Shown here: positions 27,401 to 36,400 of the stretch, one piece after another
How positions within the stretch are numbered: position 1 is the stretch's first letter
Layout: every line of letters begins with the position of its first letter
Assembly (NCBI GenBank): GCA_905234595.1
Contig: CAJOID010000011.1
Location: 1 to 46,487 of the forward strand
Source of the DNA: an uncultured Lachnospiraceae bacterium
GTDB taxonomy: Bacteria > Bacillota > Clostridia > Lachnospirales > Lachnospiraceae
Direction of reading: 5' to 3'
DNA: 46,487 nucleotides
The notes under the pieces: model-generated
What the model was told of the DNA's origin: nothing
Database searches by the model: none
The model's input: the letters and a program-made list of their open reading frames with translations, nothing else
Program-made: the position numbers and the translations under genes

Positions 27401-30400
27401 GGCTGTCATAACCAGCGTACGTACCGGCAAGTCTCTGATCAGAGTCAAGGCCAGAGGTGATAAGTCCGTATCTCTCGACACTGCGCTTGCGGATAAGATG
27501 CGCGGGCTGATCAAAGAGTACTGCGGTGATCTTCAGCTTCCTCAGGTGCTCGAGGATGCGCTGGTGGAAGAAGGCGCATCCCAGAATGTAAAAGAGCGTC
27601 TGACAGGGACCAGATGGTGGTCGGGCACTCTGTATAAGCATGCCTTCTCTATGGCGAAGATGTATGACTTCCTGAGGCAGGAGAAAAAAGACGATCCTGC
27701 GATGAGTGAAGAAGAAGCTCAGATGTTCATAGTCAAAAACTACAGCTCAAAGACGGGCAGGAAACTCTTCGAAAATGCCAAAGGACCTGATGTGGCAGAA
27801 CTGCGTACCACTTCGGATTATAAGAAGTTCAGAGAGGATTATAAGAAGCTCCGTGCATTTGAGAGTATTGAAATTGATGAGCCTTCTCTGGAGAGAGAAC
27901 GCATGGAGATCGCATCCGATCTGCGTACGATCTTTATGACCGGTGTGGGCTCCAGGAGTGAGGATCTCGGTGAGCTGCTTGACAGAGCCACGAAGTATAT
28001 CAAATATTCCGCACAGGCAGCGGAATGCATTAGAAAGAGAGTTGAGAGGCAACATAAGGGTGACGGTCTGTCCGAGCTCTATATAGACAGACAGGTGGAT
28101 GCCCTCAGAGAGTACTACATGAATACGATCATCGGTGAGATCGCCTCCGGTGACAAGTTCGTAGCCAAAGACTGGAATGAAGCCGTAACCGAATTCTATT
28201 CTGACAAGACCAACCGTGAACATATAGAATTCTCAAAGAACTCCATATCCAGCGAGGAGTATAAAAAGGCTTCACAGAACCGTGTGGGAACGAAGATATC
28301 CGAAAAGGATATATCCGAAACCATAAAGCATGGGGAACTGCTGTTTAACGGCAGACTGAATAAGTATGAGAAACTTGATGAAGACCAGAAGAAGCTGTTC
28401 ATTATCGCGCTGATGATGATGGATAAGGGTGCGATAGGCATGGGTACCTCAGGTACCGCATCACTGCTTGCACCTAAGGATGCCAAAGCAAAAGAGAATT
28501 CCCAGCTCACCATGCAGATCCACAATTACGTGGCGGGCGGAATTCTTGATGTACATGTCGACTACAGGGAAGCTCTGTATAAGCTGATCAATTACGGCAA
28601 GAACAACATCCTCGATCCCGAGGGCTTCACCTTCTCAGTAACGGCATATAATAAGGCAATGCAGTTCGCCCAGGCTATATCTGCCAAGAGACTCCGCTAC
28701 GGCGAGAGGGATATGGACCGACTGGCGAACGGATATACATCCATAAATGCGGCTTACGTGAATTACGGCAAGAACAACCAGCAGATCGTGGATTCTCTGC
28801 CCGCCAATGACATGACGATAGACAATGTCAGAAAGAAACTGCTCTCGTTTGCCGACGGCGATATCGTATCACGCAAAGATATTGCCAAGAAAATGCTGAA
28901 AGCCGGTGTCGGCTACATAAATCAGTACAGGGCCGTGGACCGCATACTTGCTCAGAATCAGCGGATGGCAAAGATCAAGAAGCGCCTGAACAAACTGTCG
29001 GATACCGATCTTAAAGTGTTCACCAGACTTATGCAGGAGAGAACCATCTTCGATACGAGCAGTGTGGATGACGGTACCGGTGTAAAGAAAGTCATCGATC
29101 AGGAAAAGAGGGATGCGCTTGTTGAGGCTCTTTCTTCGGATACGAAGATCAGATCGGAAGTTCTGGAAGGCTTCGATGATCCCGAAAGCTGCAAGCAGGC
29201 ACTTACCACTGCACTGAGCTTCAAACTCAGGGATGATCTGGTACTCAAGGGTAAGACACTCACCAAGGGCTGCTTTGACAGTGAGTCATTCAACCGCCGG
29301 ACACTTGTCGACTGGACTCTTGTAGAGCAGGCTCTGGACCTGATGGATTCGATCGCCGAGAAGAAGCTGGCGGCACATGCAATGAGTCATGCTGTTGACT
29401 ATATCGCATTCTCGGGCAATAAGGCAGCTGTCGATGAGTATGTCAAGCTCCGTGATAAATACAGTAAAGAGAAGGATAAATTCAAGCAGGATAACTTCGA
29501 GCAGCTGATCAAAGAGCAGGCCGAAAAGGACGACAGTGAAGATATAACACGTGCCATATCCGGATATCATGCACTGACCGCCCAGGAGAAAAATCTGTTC
29601 TTCAAGGTTCTGGCCAGACGTGATTTCCTCGATATATCCAGGATCAATTACAAGAGCAGCTATATGGGCTGGGCTGAGAGAGAGTTTGCCAACAAGGCAG
29701 GCAGAGATGCTCTTATAGATGAGTATATCGATTCAAGTCTTGAGGGTAATATCGGTATACAGCTGGATGACCAGGCATATTATAATGCCATGGCAACCCT
29801 GTTCACCACTCAGGTAAGCGACCGCACGAACTTCTCCAAGAACAACGATCTGACCAAGATATTTGCCAATGAGCGTCAGTTGTTCAGAGGCAGAGCCACT
29901 GCCGTAGACTGGAAGCTGTTCAAGCGTGCTCTTCAGTTCGTCAACCGTGCATCCGAGGAACTCGAGTTTGCCGAGGGTAATGCACAGCTCTATCGCGGTG
30001 CCGGCGAACTCAGTAAGAACGGTCATATCAACATGAATTACTCGTTCCTCAGGAAGAATATCCACCGCACGGGTAACCATTGGGCCAGGACCATAACACG
30101 TATATTTGCCAAAACGGGCAAGGATATCATCGGCGGTTACAAGATCACCGGAGATGTTACACTGGATAAGATCATCAATATCGCCGGTGATGCTGCCAAC
30201 ACCGTTGATGATATAGCTAAATTCATGTTCAATAAGGACGGCCTGGTATGCAAGGGAAGTGCCTGGCTTAAGAGAAACGTGGGTGATCTTAAGGGTAAGT
30301 ACAAGAAACTTGGCGAGAATCCGACTGAGTATAACATATCAGAGCTTGGTGTTAAGCAAAAAGAGAAGACCGCCGAGGAAAAAGCCAAGGAGCGCGAAGA

Positions 30401-30557
30401 GGAGGCCCAGAGGCGGGCGCAGCTTGATTACGTGGATCATCTGAAGGAGGGCATGGACAACATCATAGCCCAGGCCAAGAGCGCGGAAGCTGCATTCAAG
30501 GAAGTGGCCGACTACTTAAAGACAAATGTGGTTGCCAATTCCGCAGAATGCCGATAA
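24483..30557 (+). CDS. Giant charged protein 2 (2024 aa) with internal repeats, unknown function
   Basis: The ATG at 24483 has a perfect AAGGAGG site; an upstream in-frame TTG at 24462 is rejected. There is no signal peptide or clear membrane helix. The protein is mostly helical and charged, with Lys/Glu-rich segments and a basic start (EEQLKKKKQVELQV). Three related segments occur late in the protein, at about 1298-1404, 1505-1628 and 1698-1828. Each opens with an acidic, amphipathic 'L-x-x-x-[QE/D]-K-x-[LV]-F' helix and ends in an 'AxxFxxxxSxKxL'-like helix. The C-terminus ends abruptly after a Lys/Glu coil (about 1955-1990). The next reading frame continues with similar composition in the +1 frame, so this gene may have lost its C-terminus to a frameshift. 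I recognise no known family. Confidence 0.85.
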   Translation: MGREQEEQLKKKKQVELQVEQPTYEEIQNPAWMMVDKATFTSEGTGKNAASYAEYNKYDIKQLRDELANDTGSKSDTFMNMYNSVNDLITLATTGGQYEVENKKLTADFFETFYNARMHVSHYLYTRDGFHWTGKGERRIQIVRRIGAILGKLNNQIEEYKASLTPEKARMLEYRQQNLSPEEIEQREENFRIKQATEEMVNIVSTGEYGPKMGEKERTELAKKWIVGGYSETIRQLLDGSTMDELKNKDDFIAFIEDHNNRMLANRMTVSLLVDKKSKLTSNTPWVRNSLMQYVIAGLGEDAMFTLKPQEIADKALTLMDDYANTNKDYIERTSRRAKKFSKELHIPLDISELYEYPIMKQLIDESDDDEFDERIANLKERQMGTDELLRQQLETRFSVATRDAIAAKLIRNLGALRIFGTETQITDQCDRFFSMIRYIAPLEYHIENAILNTMKGLKLDLSCRDHFVKTVSGGDPKNYLEKYLAGTDAIKKYAKNSEANTKTFLKKADDKSTMLTQEQWEVLEKLRSKCGEYDSKIFTEMVTNTMSAQMTGDKMSRREFLSKRDFKDAQKAPAILRKVKAEKKIIDSMQGTMENRFMFHLFGGSLDASMPYRKLDAVYKGRDKQLKVAEEREARRLEERTAELKNALRTHGLSVPEMKVVIERFKLMMMGLHDIDDDMNDDVKFRFRRINLERYGVNDWSEALSAIEAYAERFKDGGEPEEARIARERFNDRLDQVGKLYNSKYKSIADLLVGVPEVRLILMSDDESKFDKFLNEELEEKFGALAEAMNEEQYSVPEAIRKSYAYSYLREIYQGAISGNAEYFSDQLKGYSAKVLKVRPDGLNSAADNIKAAEKVVDKELSKAGIKGGLAVNLKLAVVASIYEMAKDPDGMLKLFDAKVVKQYAKEQLEIIRSKVKEDELKDDETIKRILDDGDSFYNIQPDVAEHEKIEKIQKEKNRGRVSRSNYLGIDKAVITSVRTGKSLIRVKARGDKSVSLDTALADKMRGLIKEYCGDLQLPQVLEDALVEEGASQNVKERLTGTRWWSGTLYKHAFSMAKMYDFLRQEKKDDPAMSEEEAQMFIVKNYSSKTGRKLFENAKGPDVAELRTTSDYKKFREDYKKLRAFESIEIDEPSLERERMEIASDLRTIFMTGVGSRSEDLGELLDRATKYIKYSAQAAECIRKRVERQHKGDGLSELYIDRQVDALREYYMNTIIGEIASGDKFVAKDWNEAVTEFYSDKTNREHIEFSKNSISSEEYKKASQNRVGTKISEKDISETIKHGELLFNGRLNKYEKLDEDQKKLFIIALMMMDKGAIGMGTSGTASLLAPKDAKAKENSQLTMQIHNYVAGGILDVHVDYREALYKLINYGKNNILDPEGFTFSVTAYNKAMQFAQAISAKRLRYGERDMDRLANGYTSINAAYVNYGKNNQQIVDSLPANDMTIDNVRKKLLSFADGDIVSRKDIAKKMLKAGVGYINQYRAVDRILAQNQRMAKIKKRLNKLSDTDLKVFTRLMQERTIFDTSSVDDGTGVKKVIDQEKRDALVEALSSDTKIRSEVLEGFDDPESCKQALTTALSFKLRDDLVLKGKTLTKGCFDSESFNRRTLVDWTLVEQALDLMDSIAEKKLAAHAMSHAVDYIAFSGNKAAVDEYVKLRDKYSKEKDKFKQDNFEQLIKEQAEKDDSEDITRAISGYHALTAQEKNLFFKVLARRDFLDISRINYKSSYMGWAEREFANKAGRDALIDEYIDSSLEGNIGIQLDDQAYYNAMATLFTTQVSDRTNFSKNNDLTKIFANERQLFRGRATAVDWKLFKRALQFVNRASEELEFAEGNAQLYRGAGELSKNGHINMNYSFLRKNIHRTGNHWARTITRIFAKTGKDIIGGYKITGDVTLDKIINIAGDAANTVDDIAKFMFNKDGLVCKGSAWLKRNVGDLKGKYKKLGENPTEYNISELGVKQKEKTAEEKAKEREEEAQRRAQLDYVDHLKEGMDNIIAQAKSAEAAFKEVADYLKTNVVANSAECR
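28374..29967 (+). repeat. Three imperfect protein-level repeats inside giant protein 2
   Basis: Segments at about 28374-28694, 28995-29368 and 29574-29967 encode related helical modules. The last two align best by eye: KRDALVEALSSDT with GRDALIDEYIDSS, and TLVDWTLVEQALDLMDSIAEK with TAVDWKLFKRALQFVNRASEE. The first matches them through its opening (DQKKLFIIAL) and closing (FSVTAYNKAMQFAQAISAKRL) helices. DNA identity is low, so the duplications are old. Confidence 0.5.
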
Positions 30558-31767
30558 TCTGGTAGTACAGGAAACAAAGAATGCCCCTGTTGACAACTCC
30601 TACGGTGACTGGCGTGATAAGGCCAAGAAGGTAGAGAAGACCGGATCGGATGTAGCAAAGATCGGCAGTGATGTATATGATATTGCCAAATCCCTTCCGC
30701 TTGTCGGCGACGGATTAAAGGATATAGAGACTCTGATCAAGAACTCTACCCAGAAGATAGCATACAAGTTCTTAAATGATGCACTGATACATAACACGAT
30801 CGATCTGACACCCAAGACGGATGCAGACGGTAACACTGTCGAGCCTGATGAACTCGCACTGTATAAGCAGAATGCCGAGAACTATGCAAAGGAGACATTC
30901 ACTTCAATCCTGAATGCAACGATCGGCGAGGAGAATGCACAGAAACTGCTGGAAAAGGAGCAGTATCTGTTCAGCATCAAGAATACAGTCACTGAGACCA
31001 TGTCATCTGTTATTACCGGTATCGGTTATGTAAAGAGATGTGCCGATCATGCCAAAAATATCGCACTGTGTGCCGAGAATATCGGTGCCATTAAGCTGGG
31101 ATCCAAGAACGCTGCCAAGATGCGTGCGGAGGATGAAGCTAAGCTCAGCAAGGCTGCACAGGATAGACTGAGCCCCGAGCAGGCTGCGATCGTGGAGAAG
31201 ATAGTATCCAAGCACCGCGCACTCAAGGGCGTGGCAGAGGATGTAGTGACAGCTGTCCAGGCGTTCAATATATCCGAGGACGTGATCAATATGGCGATCG
31301 ATGCGGCTACCACGGCCGGAGCCAAGCTGGGTGTAGGATCCGAAGCCATAGCCAAGGCTGTCAAGGGCGGTCTCGAGTTCGTCATGTATGCTGCCAGACT
31401 TGCAACTGACAGAGTGGCACTCAATGATTACTTCAAGGAAACCGTAGCAGGCAAGGCTGTGGTTGATAAGATCATGAAGGGCTTCGACAAGACAGGCAGC
31501 AAGTCGCTCAAGAATGCGAGCAAGCTCAATCTGGTTGACATAATCTCGGATGCGAAGGGATATGAGCACACCAGTGAACTGATCGAATACACCGGTATGA
31601 CTGTAGCTCAGTCCATAGTGTTCTCTGCAAGTAACTATAATCCTCTCGCTGAGACCAGACTGATGGCGATCACCGTCATGAATGTACTGGGACTGGAGAA
31701 GGAGATAGGAGATACTTCAGCGGCTACGGTTGAGAAAGTCTTCAAGGGATTTAAGATGTCACGATGA
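30526..31767 (+). CDS. 413-aa protein, probable detached C-terminus of giant protein 2
   Basis: The frame opens at 30520 and overlaps the end of the 2024-aa gene by 32 bases in the +1 frame. The ATG at 30526 has no ribosome site, and no other credible start occurs in the first 120 codons. The open part of the frame before the upstream stop is only 38 bases, so a single +1 shift there would fuse the two into about 2430 residues. The protein is Ala/Lys-rich and helical (DYFKETVAGKAVVDKIMKGF, LGVGSEAIAKAVKGGLEFVMYAARLA). Its last ~75 residues resemble the end of the 1189-aa giant. A natural frameshift, a gene fission, a sequencing error or plain translational coupling all remain possible. It may be translated only with the upstream gene. 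Confidence 0.7.
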   Translation: MWLPIPQNADNLVVQETKNAPVDNSYGDWRDKAKKVEKTGSDVAKIGSDVYDIAKSLPLVGDGLKDIETLIKNSTQKIAYKFLNDALIHNTIDLTPKTDADGNTVEPDELALYKQNAENYAKETFTSILNATIGEENAQKLLEKEQYLFSIKNTVTETMSSVITGIGYVKRCADHAKNIALCAENIGAIKLGSKNAAKMRAEDEAKLSKAAQDRLSPEQAAIVEKIVSKHRALKGVAEDVVTAVQAFNISEDVINMAIDAATTAGAKLGVGSEAIAKAVKGGLEFVMYAARLATDRVALNDYFKETVAGKAVVDKIMKGFDKTGSKSLKNASKLNLVDIISDAKGYEHTSELIEYTGMTVAQSIVFSASNYNPLAETRLMAITVMNVLGLEKEIGDTSAATVEKVFKGFKMSR

Positions 31768-31808
31768 CGTGACGAAATGTTCCAGGACAAGTGAAGGAGG
31801 AGATTATT

Positions 31809-32702
31809 CTGAAAAAAAGAATGTTTGGAAAGGCTGTAACAGTAATTACAGCTATGGCGATGTCAGGCGTGCTCCTGGCAGGGTGCGGCAGCAGGGAAAC
31901 CGGAGAAAAACTGCCGGATGCACCGTATTTCACCAAGGGTGTATACGCCAACTATTCGGAGGAACTTGAGAATCCGGATATGACCTACTTCTATGTGTTT
32001 AACAGCGATACCTACGGATATACGGCAGACGGCGCCAATAACGGTATAGGTGTGCCGTTTGATGTGGTCAGTCAGGCCGACGGCCGGGTGACTTTAAGCT
32101 TCGGAGGAGCGGACGAGTCTTCGGAGGATACTCTCATCATCACGTCCGTAGATGACACCGGCGCCGTACACGGATACTTCGAGGATGTCCCTGAGAGACC
32201 GATGGTTTTCGAACTTCTGTCCGGAGCGGATGCCGATACATTCAGCGCCGAGAACTACGTGAACGGACCTGAGGAAAGCGTATATCATGATGCCAACGGA
32301 TGGAGTGTAAGATATAATGCAGATCTCTTTGAGGTTACTTCCAAAGGCCCCGAAACATTCATCGTATATACCGGCGAATCAGCCGGCACGAATATGATCA
32401 CCGTGACATATACCGTGGAGAGCGGCGCTGAGGAAGCTATAAAGAAACTCGGCGAGAGCTGGGGAGATGCGACCACTTATACCGAGGGCCCTTTTCCCGG
32501 TGCCGAGGATGTGACGGGATACTGGGCTGTTCTCCCTCCGGCGGAGGAAGGATCCGGACTGTATGAGACAGCCATGGCCAGAGACTATATGGACGGAGCG
32601 CTTATTTTCGATCTTACGGGACATATGTCCGGAGATGAGGCACTCGATATGGCTGTTTCCGATTCAATGGCAGCCGTGATCGATTCTCTTACATGGGATT
32701 AA
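31809..32702 (+). CDS. Lipoprotein with a non-ATG start
   Basis: The sequence has an AAGGAGG site at 31794-31800, and the first ATG of the frame (31821) is 20 bases away, too far. CTG at 31809, eight bases after the site, would give MKKRMFGKAVTVITAM, a normal signal peptide; ATT at 31806 is an alternative. The lipobox LLAGC places the lipidated Cys at residue 26. The mature protein is acidic (about 270 aa) and seems to hold two beta-rich halves: 45-150, and 155-297 with the segment NGWSVRYNADLFEV. It would be anchored on the outer face of the membrane. The function is unknown. It lies 41 bases after the 413-aa gene, and box C begins at the base after its stop. Confidence 0.75.
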   Translation: MKKRMFGKAVTVITAMAMSGVLLAGCGSRETGEKLPDAPYFTKGVYANYSEELENPDMTYFYVFNSDTYGYTADGANNGIGVPFDVVSQADGRVTLSFGGADESSEDTLIITSVDDTGAVHGYFEDVPERPMVFELLSGADADTFSAENYVNGPEESVYHDANGWSVRYNADLFEVTSKGPETFIVYTGESAGTNMITVTYTVESGAEEAIKKLGESWGDATTYTEGPFPGAEDVTGYWAVLPPAEEGSGLYETAMARDYMDGALIFDLTGHMSGDEALDMAVSDSMAAVIDSLTWD

Positions 32703-32736
32703 AGTGACACTTTTGTGACAGTTACCCGAATATAGT
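32703..32736 (+). promoter_or_regulatory. Direct-repeat activator box C and -10, upstream of the YbjN-like/1189-aa operon
   Basis: AGTGACA at 32703-32709 (one mismatch) and TGTGACA at 32714-32720 have an 11-bp period. After 10 bp comes TATAGT (32731-32736), identical to the -10 of box A. The first repeat begins at the base after the lipoprotein stop codon. The predicted leader is about 34 nt. Confidence 0.72.
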
Positions 32737-32776
32737 ATGAGCATAAACGAAACCAAAGTATACGGAGGAAAATACA

Positions 32777-33436
32777 ATGGCAAAGAAAGCAGCGGAAACC
32801 AATCCTATCATCGAACTCAGTAAGGCTCTGCAGGAAATGATGACGGAACTCTTCGGAGAGTGTACGGAGAATGACGGAGTGTTGCGTGCATATGCAGAGC
32901 ATATGGGCGTGTCCGATTCGACGGCCATCCTGGATGTGATGCTGGAAGGCGGACTCAGAGAAGAGGCTCCGTACGGTGTGCTCCACTTCCATACCACACT
33001 TGCCGAGAACATTCCGGAGGAATCACTTGCGGATCTGCTGATCTCACTCAACAATCTCAATCATGTGATCAATGCCGGGGCTTTTCCGGGATTCGGTGCA
33101 TTCGCGTACTACGATCCGCTGCAGCAGGTATATCTGTCATACCGCATGCCGGTCAACTTAAATCAGATCGAAGCGGAGTATGACAATATCAGATACTATC
33201 TCGGATGCCTGTACGATCAGATGGACCTCTTCATGGACTTTGTGATGTTCTCGATCGTCAATCCCGGCGGAATGAGCATCGCGGATTACATGAACTATCT
33301 GGATGAGATATCGGATCTGGATAATCTGGAGGAGAGACTGGCCGTATTCGAGAGCGAGTTCGAGGAGATGGCACGTGAAGCAGGATTGGATCCCGATGAG
33401 ATAGAGGAGTCGGACGGAGAGGGCGAGGACGCCTGA
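32777..33436 (+). CDS. Acidic YbjN/type III chaperone-like protein
   Basis: The 219-aa protein has a strong GGAGGA site. Its order of elements, helix (4-30), beta region with FHTTLAENIP and LISLNNLNHVINAGAFPGFGAFAYYDPLQQVYLSYRMPVNL, then a long helix with LGCLYDQMDLFMDFVM, is the layout of the YbjN / type III secretion chaperone-like fold. The C-terminal 50 residues are a very acidic helix and tail. Such proteins are small acidic dimers that bind partner proteins. The gene is first in the box C operon, 43 bases before the 1189-aa giant, so a chaperone role for that protein is a reasonable guess. The fold assignment is by eye only. Confidence 0.65.
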   Translation: MAKKAAETNPIIELSKALQEMMTELFGECTENDGVLRAYAEHMGVSDSTAILDVMLEGGLREEAPYGVLHFHTTLAENIPEESLADLLISLNNLNHVINAGAFPGFGAFAYYDPLQQVYLSYRMPVNLNQIEAEYDNIRYYLGCLYDQMDLFMDFVMFSIVNPGGMSIADYMNYLDEISDLDNLEERLAVFESEFEEMAREAGLDPDEIEESDGEGEDA

Positions 33437-33479
33437 CCGGAAACTTTTGAAGATTTCTAATTGATTAAGAGGTGTAGAT

Positions 33480-36400
33480 ATGGATGGCAATGGCATGCAA
33501 TTCAAACACACATACATGACCAAGGACAAGATGAAAAAGGCCGGAGAAGGTGCTTTTTCATCCCAGTTCAGGTCTTATATAGCTGACGGTGAGAGCGCCC
33601 TGAAGGATAAGATCCACGGTGGCGTGAGCCGTGAGGATGTCATGAAGGATGTGCGTCGAAGTCTGCGACAGGAGATGAAACGCGCCAATGACAGATCGAA
33701 CGCGGCAGCCATTCGGATGCAGGCAGAGCACAGGCAGCTCAGGGAGCAGATGCAGGATGCGCTGATGACGGCGAAGGAAGCCACCAGACAGCGTAAGCTT
33801 CTTGATGCACAGATGCTGGCAGAGAAGAGCAAACAGTCCAACAGCGAGGCTGAGAATTCGGAGACCGAGCTGAACGAGATGCTCGAACGTCAGCAGCAGG
33901 AACTGACTGATAATACCGACGGACTTATGGGTGAAGAATATAACAGAAAGTTCGAGGATATGCAGATGATCAGCCGGCTGAAAGATCAGGCGACTCAGAA
34001 TAAGACTGTACGGCATCATAAAAACTTCTTTTCACTTTTCCGCGCATGGGGAAAGGCTATAGCCAGAACCGATCTTGAAGAGGAAATGACGGCTCAGGAT
34101 CAGATCATTGAAGAGAAAAAGCAGATCCTGAGAACCAAGACACAGGAATGGAATGAGAAGCGTAAGAGATATGCCGACGAATCATTCCGTAAGTTCTATA
34201 ACGATTTTGACGGCGCTGCAGGCAGATACAGGATGCTCAACAGAAGGGGCACGGATGTCATGGCTCCCGTCAAGGATGTCAAAGAATATGTCGGCATATT
34301 CGATATCGTCAAACTGGAGGATACTCTGGCCAGGCTTCAGGATAATCCCTATCTGGACGCTCAGGTTCAGATCCGCAATAAAAAGGACAATCGCAGCAAC
34401 GCCGAAGAGGATCTGATCAAAGCTCATACCAGGATGACCATGCTGGGTGAAGTCAATGAGGCGGGAATGGCTGTCAGATATAAGCTAAATTCCGACTTCA
34501 GCGGATATGAGGCCAGGAGGCAGCTTGACCGTAATAATGAGCTCACTGTCATCAACGAGTACAGCGATGCATACCGGAAGCAGGTATATGACGCCGACAG
34601 ACTGCAGCTTGCAGTGGACGAGAAGGACGCAACCGGTCAGAAGTTCATCAACTCCGAAGATAATGTTGAGATCATACAGGCCAAGCAGAAGAAGTGGTTT
34701 GGCGCAAAGACCGTAAACGGTGTCTTCTTAAACGGCGAATTTGTCTCTGCCGACCGTAAGGTGATCGAGAATTCAAAAGATGCCAAGGCAACAGGCACGA
34801 TTACCAGCTGGAAAAAGCTGGCCGAGAAAGAGAAGGTCAGACGCGCCGTCTTAAAGGCGAGCATCTTCCGCCAGATCAACTCAAAGACCATACAGCATGC
34901 CATGGGATACGGAGCTGGCGCGGCTGCCGGTGCTACCAAGGTAAAGGATTCCATGATCACATCTTTATCCAAGGCTATCCTGAGCGAAGAAGGGCTGGCG
35001 GAATGGACGGACAAAGCTGAGGTCGAGGATGATGTAAATGCTGCAGTGGGCGAGTTCTTTGAACAGCTGGAAAAAGGAGAGGTAAGCAAGAAGAGGACCA
35101 AAGAAAACGACAGGGAAAAAGCAGACCGTCTCCTTAAGGCGCAAAAGAAGGTTGTCAGTGACAGGATATTCAGTGATAAATACGAAAAGGATCTGTTCGA
35201 TAAGGCTAAGGCCGTAAAAGAGAGCCGTGATCCGGCGAACGGCGGCCCGGTAGAGCCCGAGCTCCCGGATACGGTCATGGCCAAGTGGGAGAGGATCCTC
35301 ACAGGCGATGATGAGGAAGCGAAAGCCAAGATACCCACAGCTGTCAAGACTAAGGTTGCTTATGACGTGCTGCGTCAGGAGTATGCCATAGATCAGGGTG
35401 CGATGAATTCCCTGGAGGATACCGCTTCCCGGACAGGCAAGGTCATCGCAGCGGTGCGGGATGATAATAAGGCTCTGGCAGATCTCTCGCTGTTGCTCTT
35501 GAGCGAGGATACCAATCCCGATTACTGGATGATGGCCAGGACCATATGCTCGAGGATGATCATGACCGGCTTTGAGAAGAAATGGGAGAAAACATTTGAT
35601 TCCAGATACAATCGCGCACTGGCCAAGGGAAGAGCAGAGAGCGGACAGATGATGCGTATAGCGCTGATCGACGAGCTGAACGCCAACCGTTCGCACTGGG
35701 ATCCGGAAAACGTGCTGAACGCACTCATGCCTACCAGATGGAAGCAGTTCTCCGAAGATGTTCAGGGCAAGAGGGGCATAGGCGCAATATTCGCCCAGAA
35801 ATTTACCGACGGTTCGTTACTCAGTTTTGCCAATGACATGTTCACTTCGTTTGTGGACAGCGCCGATGCATTTGAGTTTTTTGGCAAGGATACCGTTACC
35901 AACCTGCAGCTGGCAAATACGTATTCGGCGACTCTGACCAGCGCCATGAACATGGGAGCTATCACGGAAGCCGGTGCGTACGCCATCAGCGATATCATCG
36001 AACTGAAAAAAGAGGACGGAGACCGCGATGAAGCCGATTCCAGAAGGTACAGTACCTCGCTGGCCTTTGCCATGCTGAACAATCTGCTGAAGATCATTAA
36101 GACCTGTAAAAAATTCATGAAGGACAAGCGTAAAGATGCCGAAAAAAAGGCCAAAAAGGATCCCGCCTATGATCCCAAGGCAGAGCTTGAGTATACCGAG
36201 AACGCTTACTATAAGATGATAATTTCGGCTTCGTATACGGCTATCGGCATCGGTACTGCCATAACCAAGTATCTGGGCCCCGGAGCCAAGAGAGTCAAGG
36301 CCGGATTCGGTATGGTCAAATCCATACTCGGTACCTATGAAGATGCAATAGCTATCCGTATGGCCAATAAGAAGGTCGGGAGGATCAAAGAGACTGAGGG

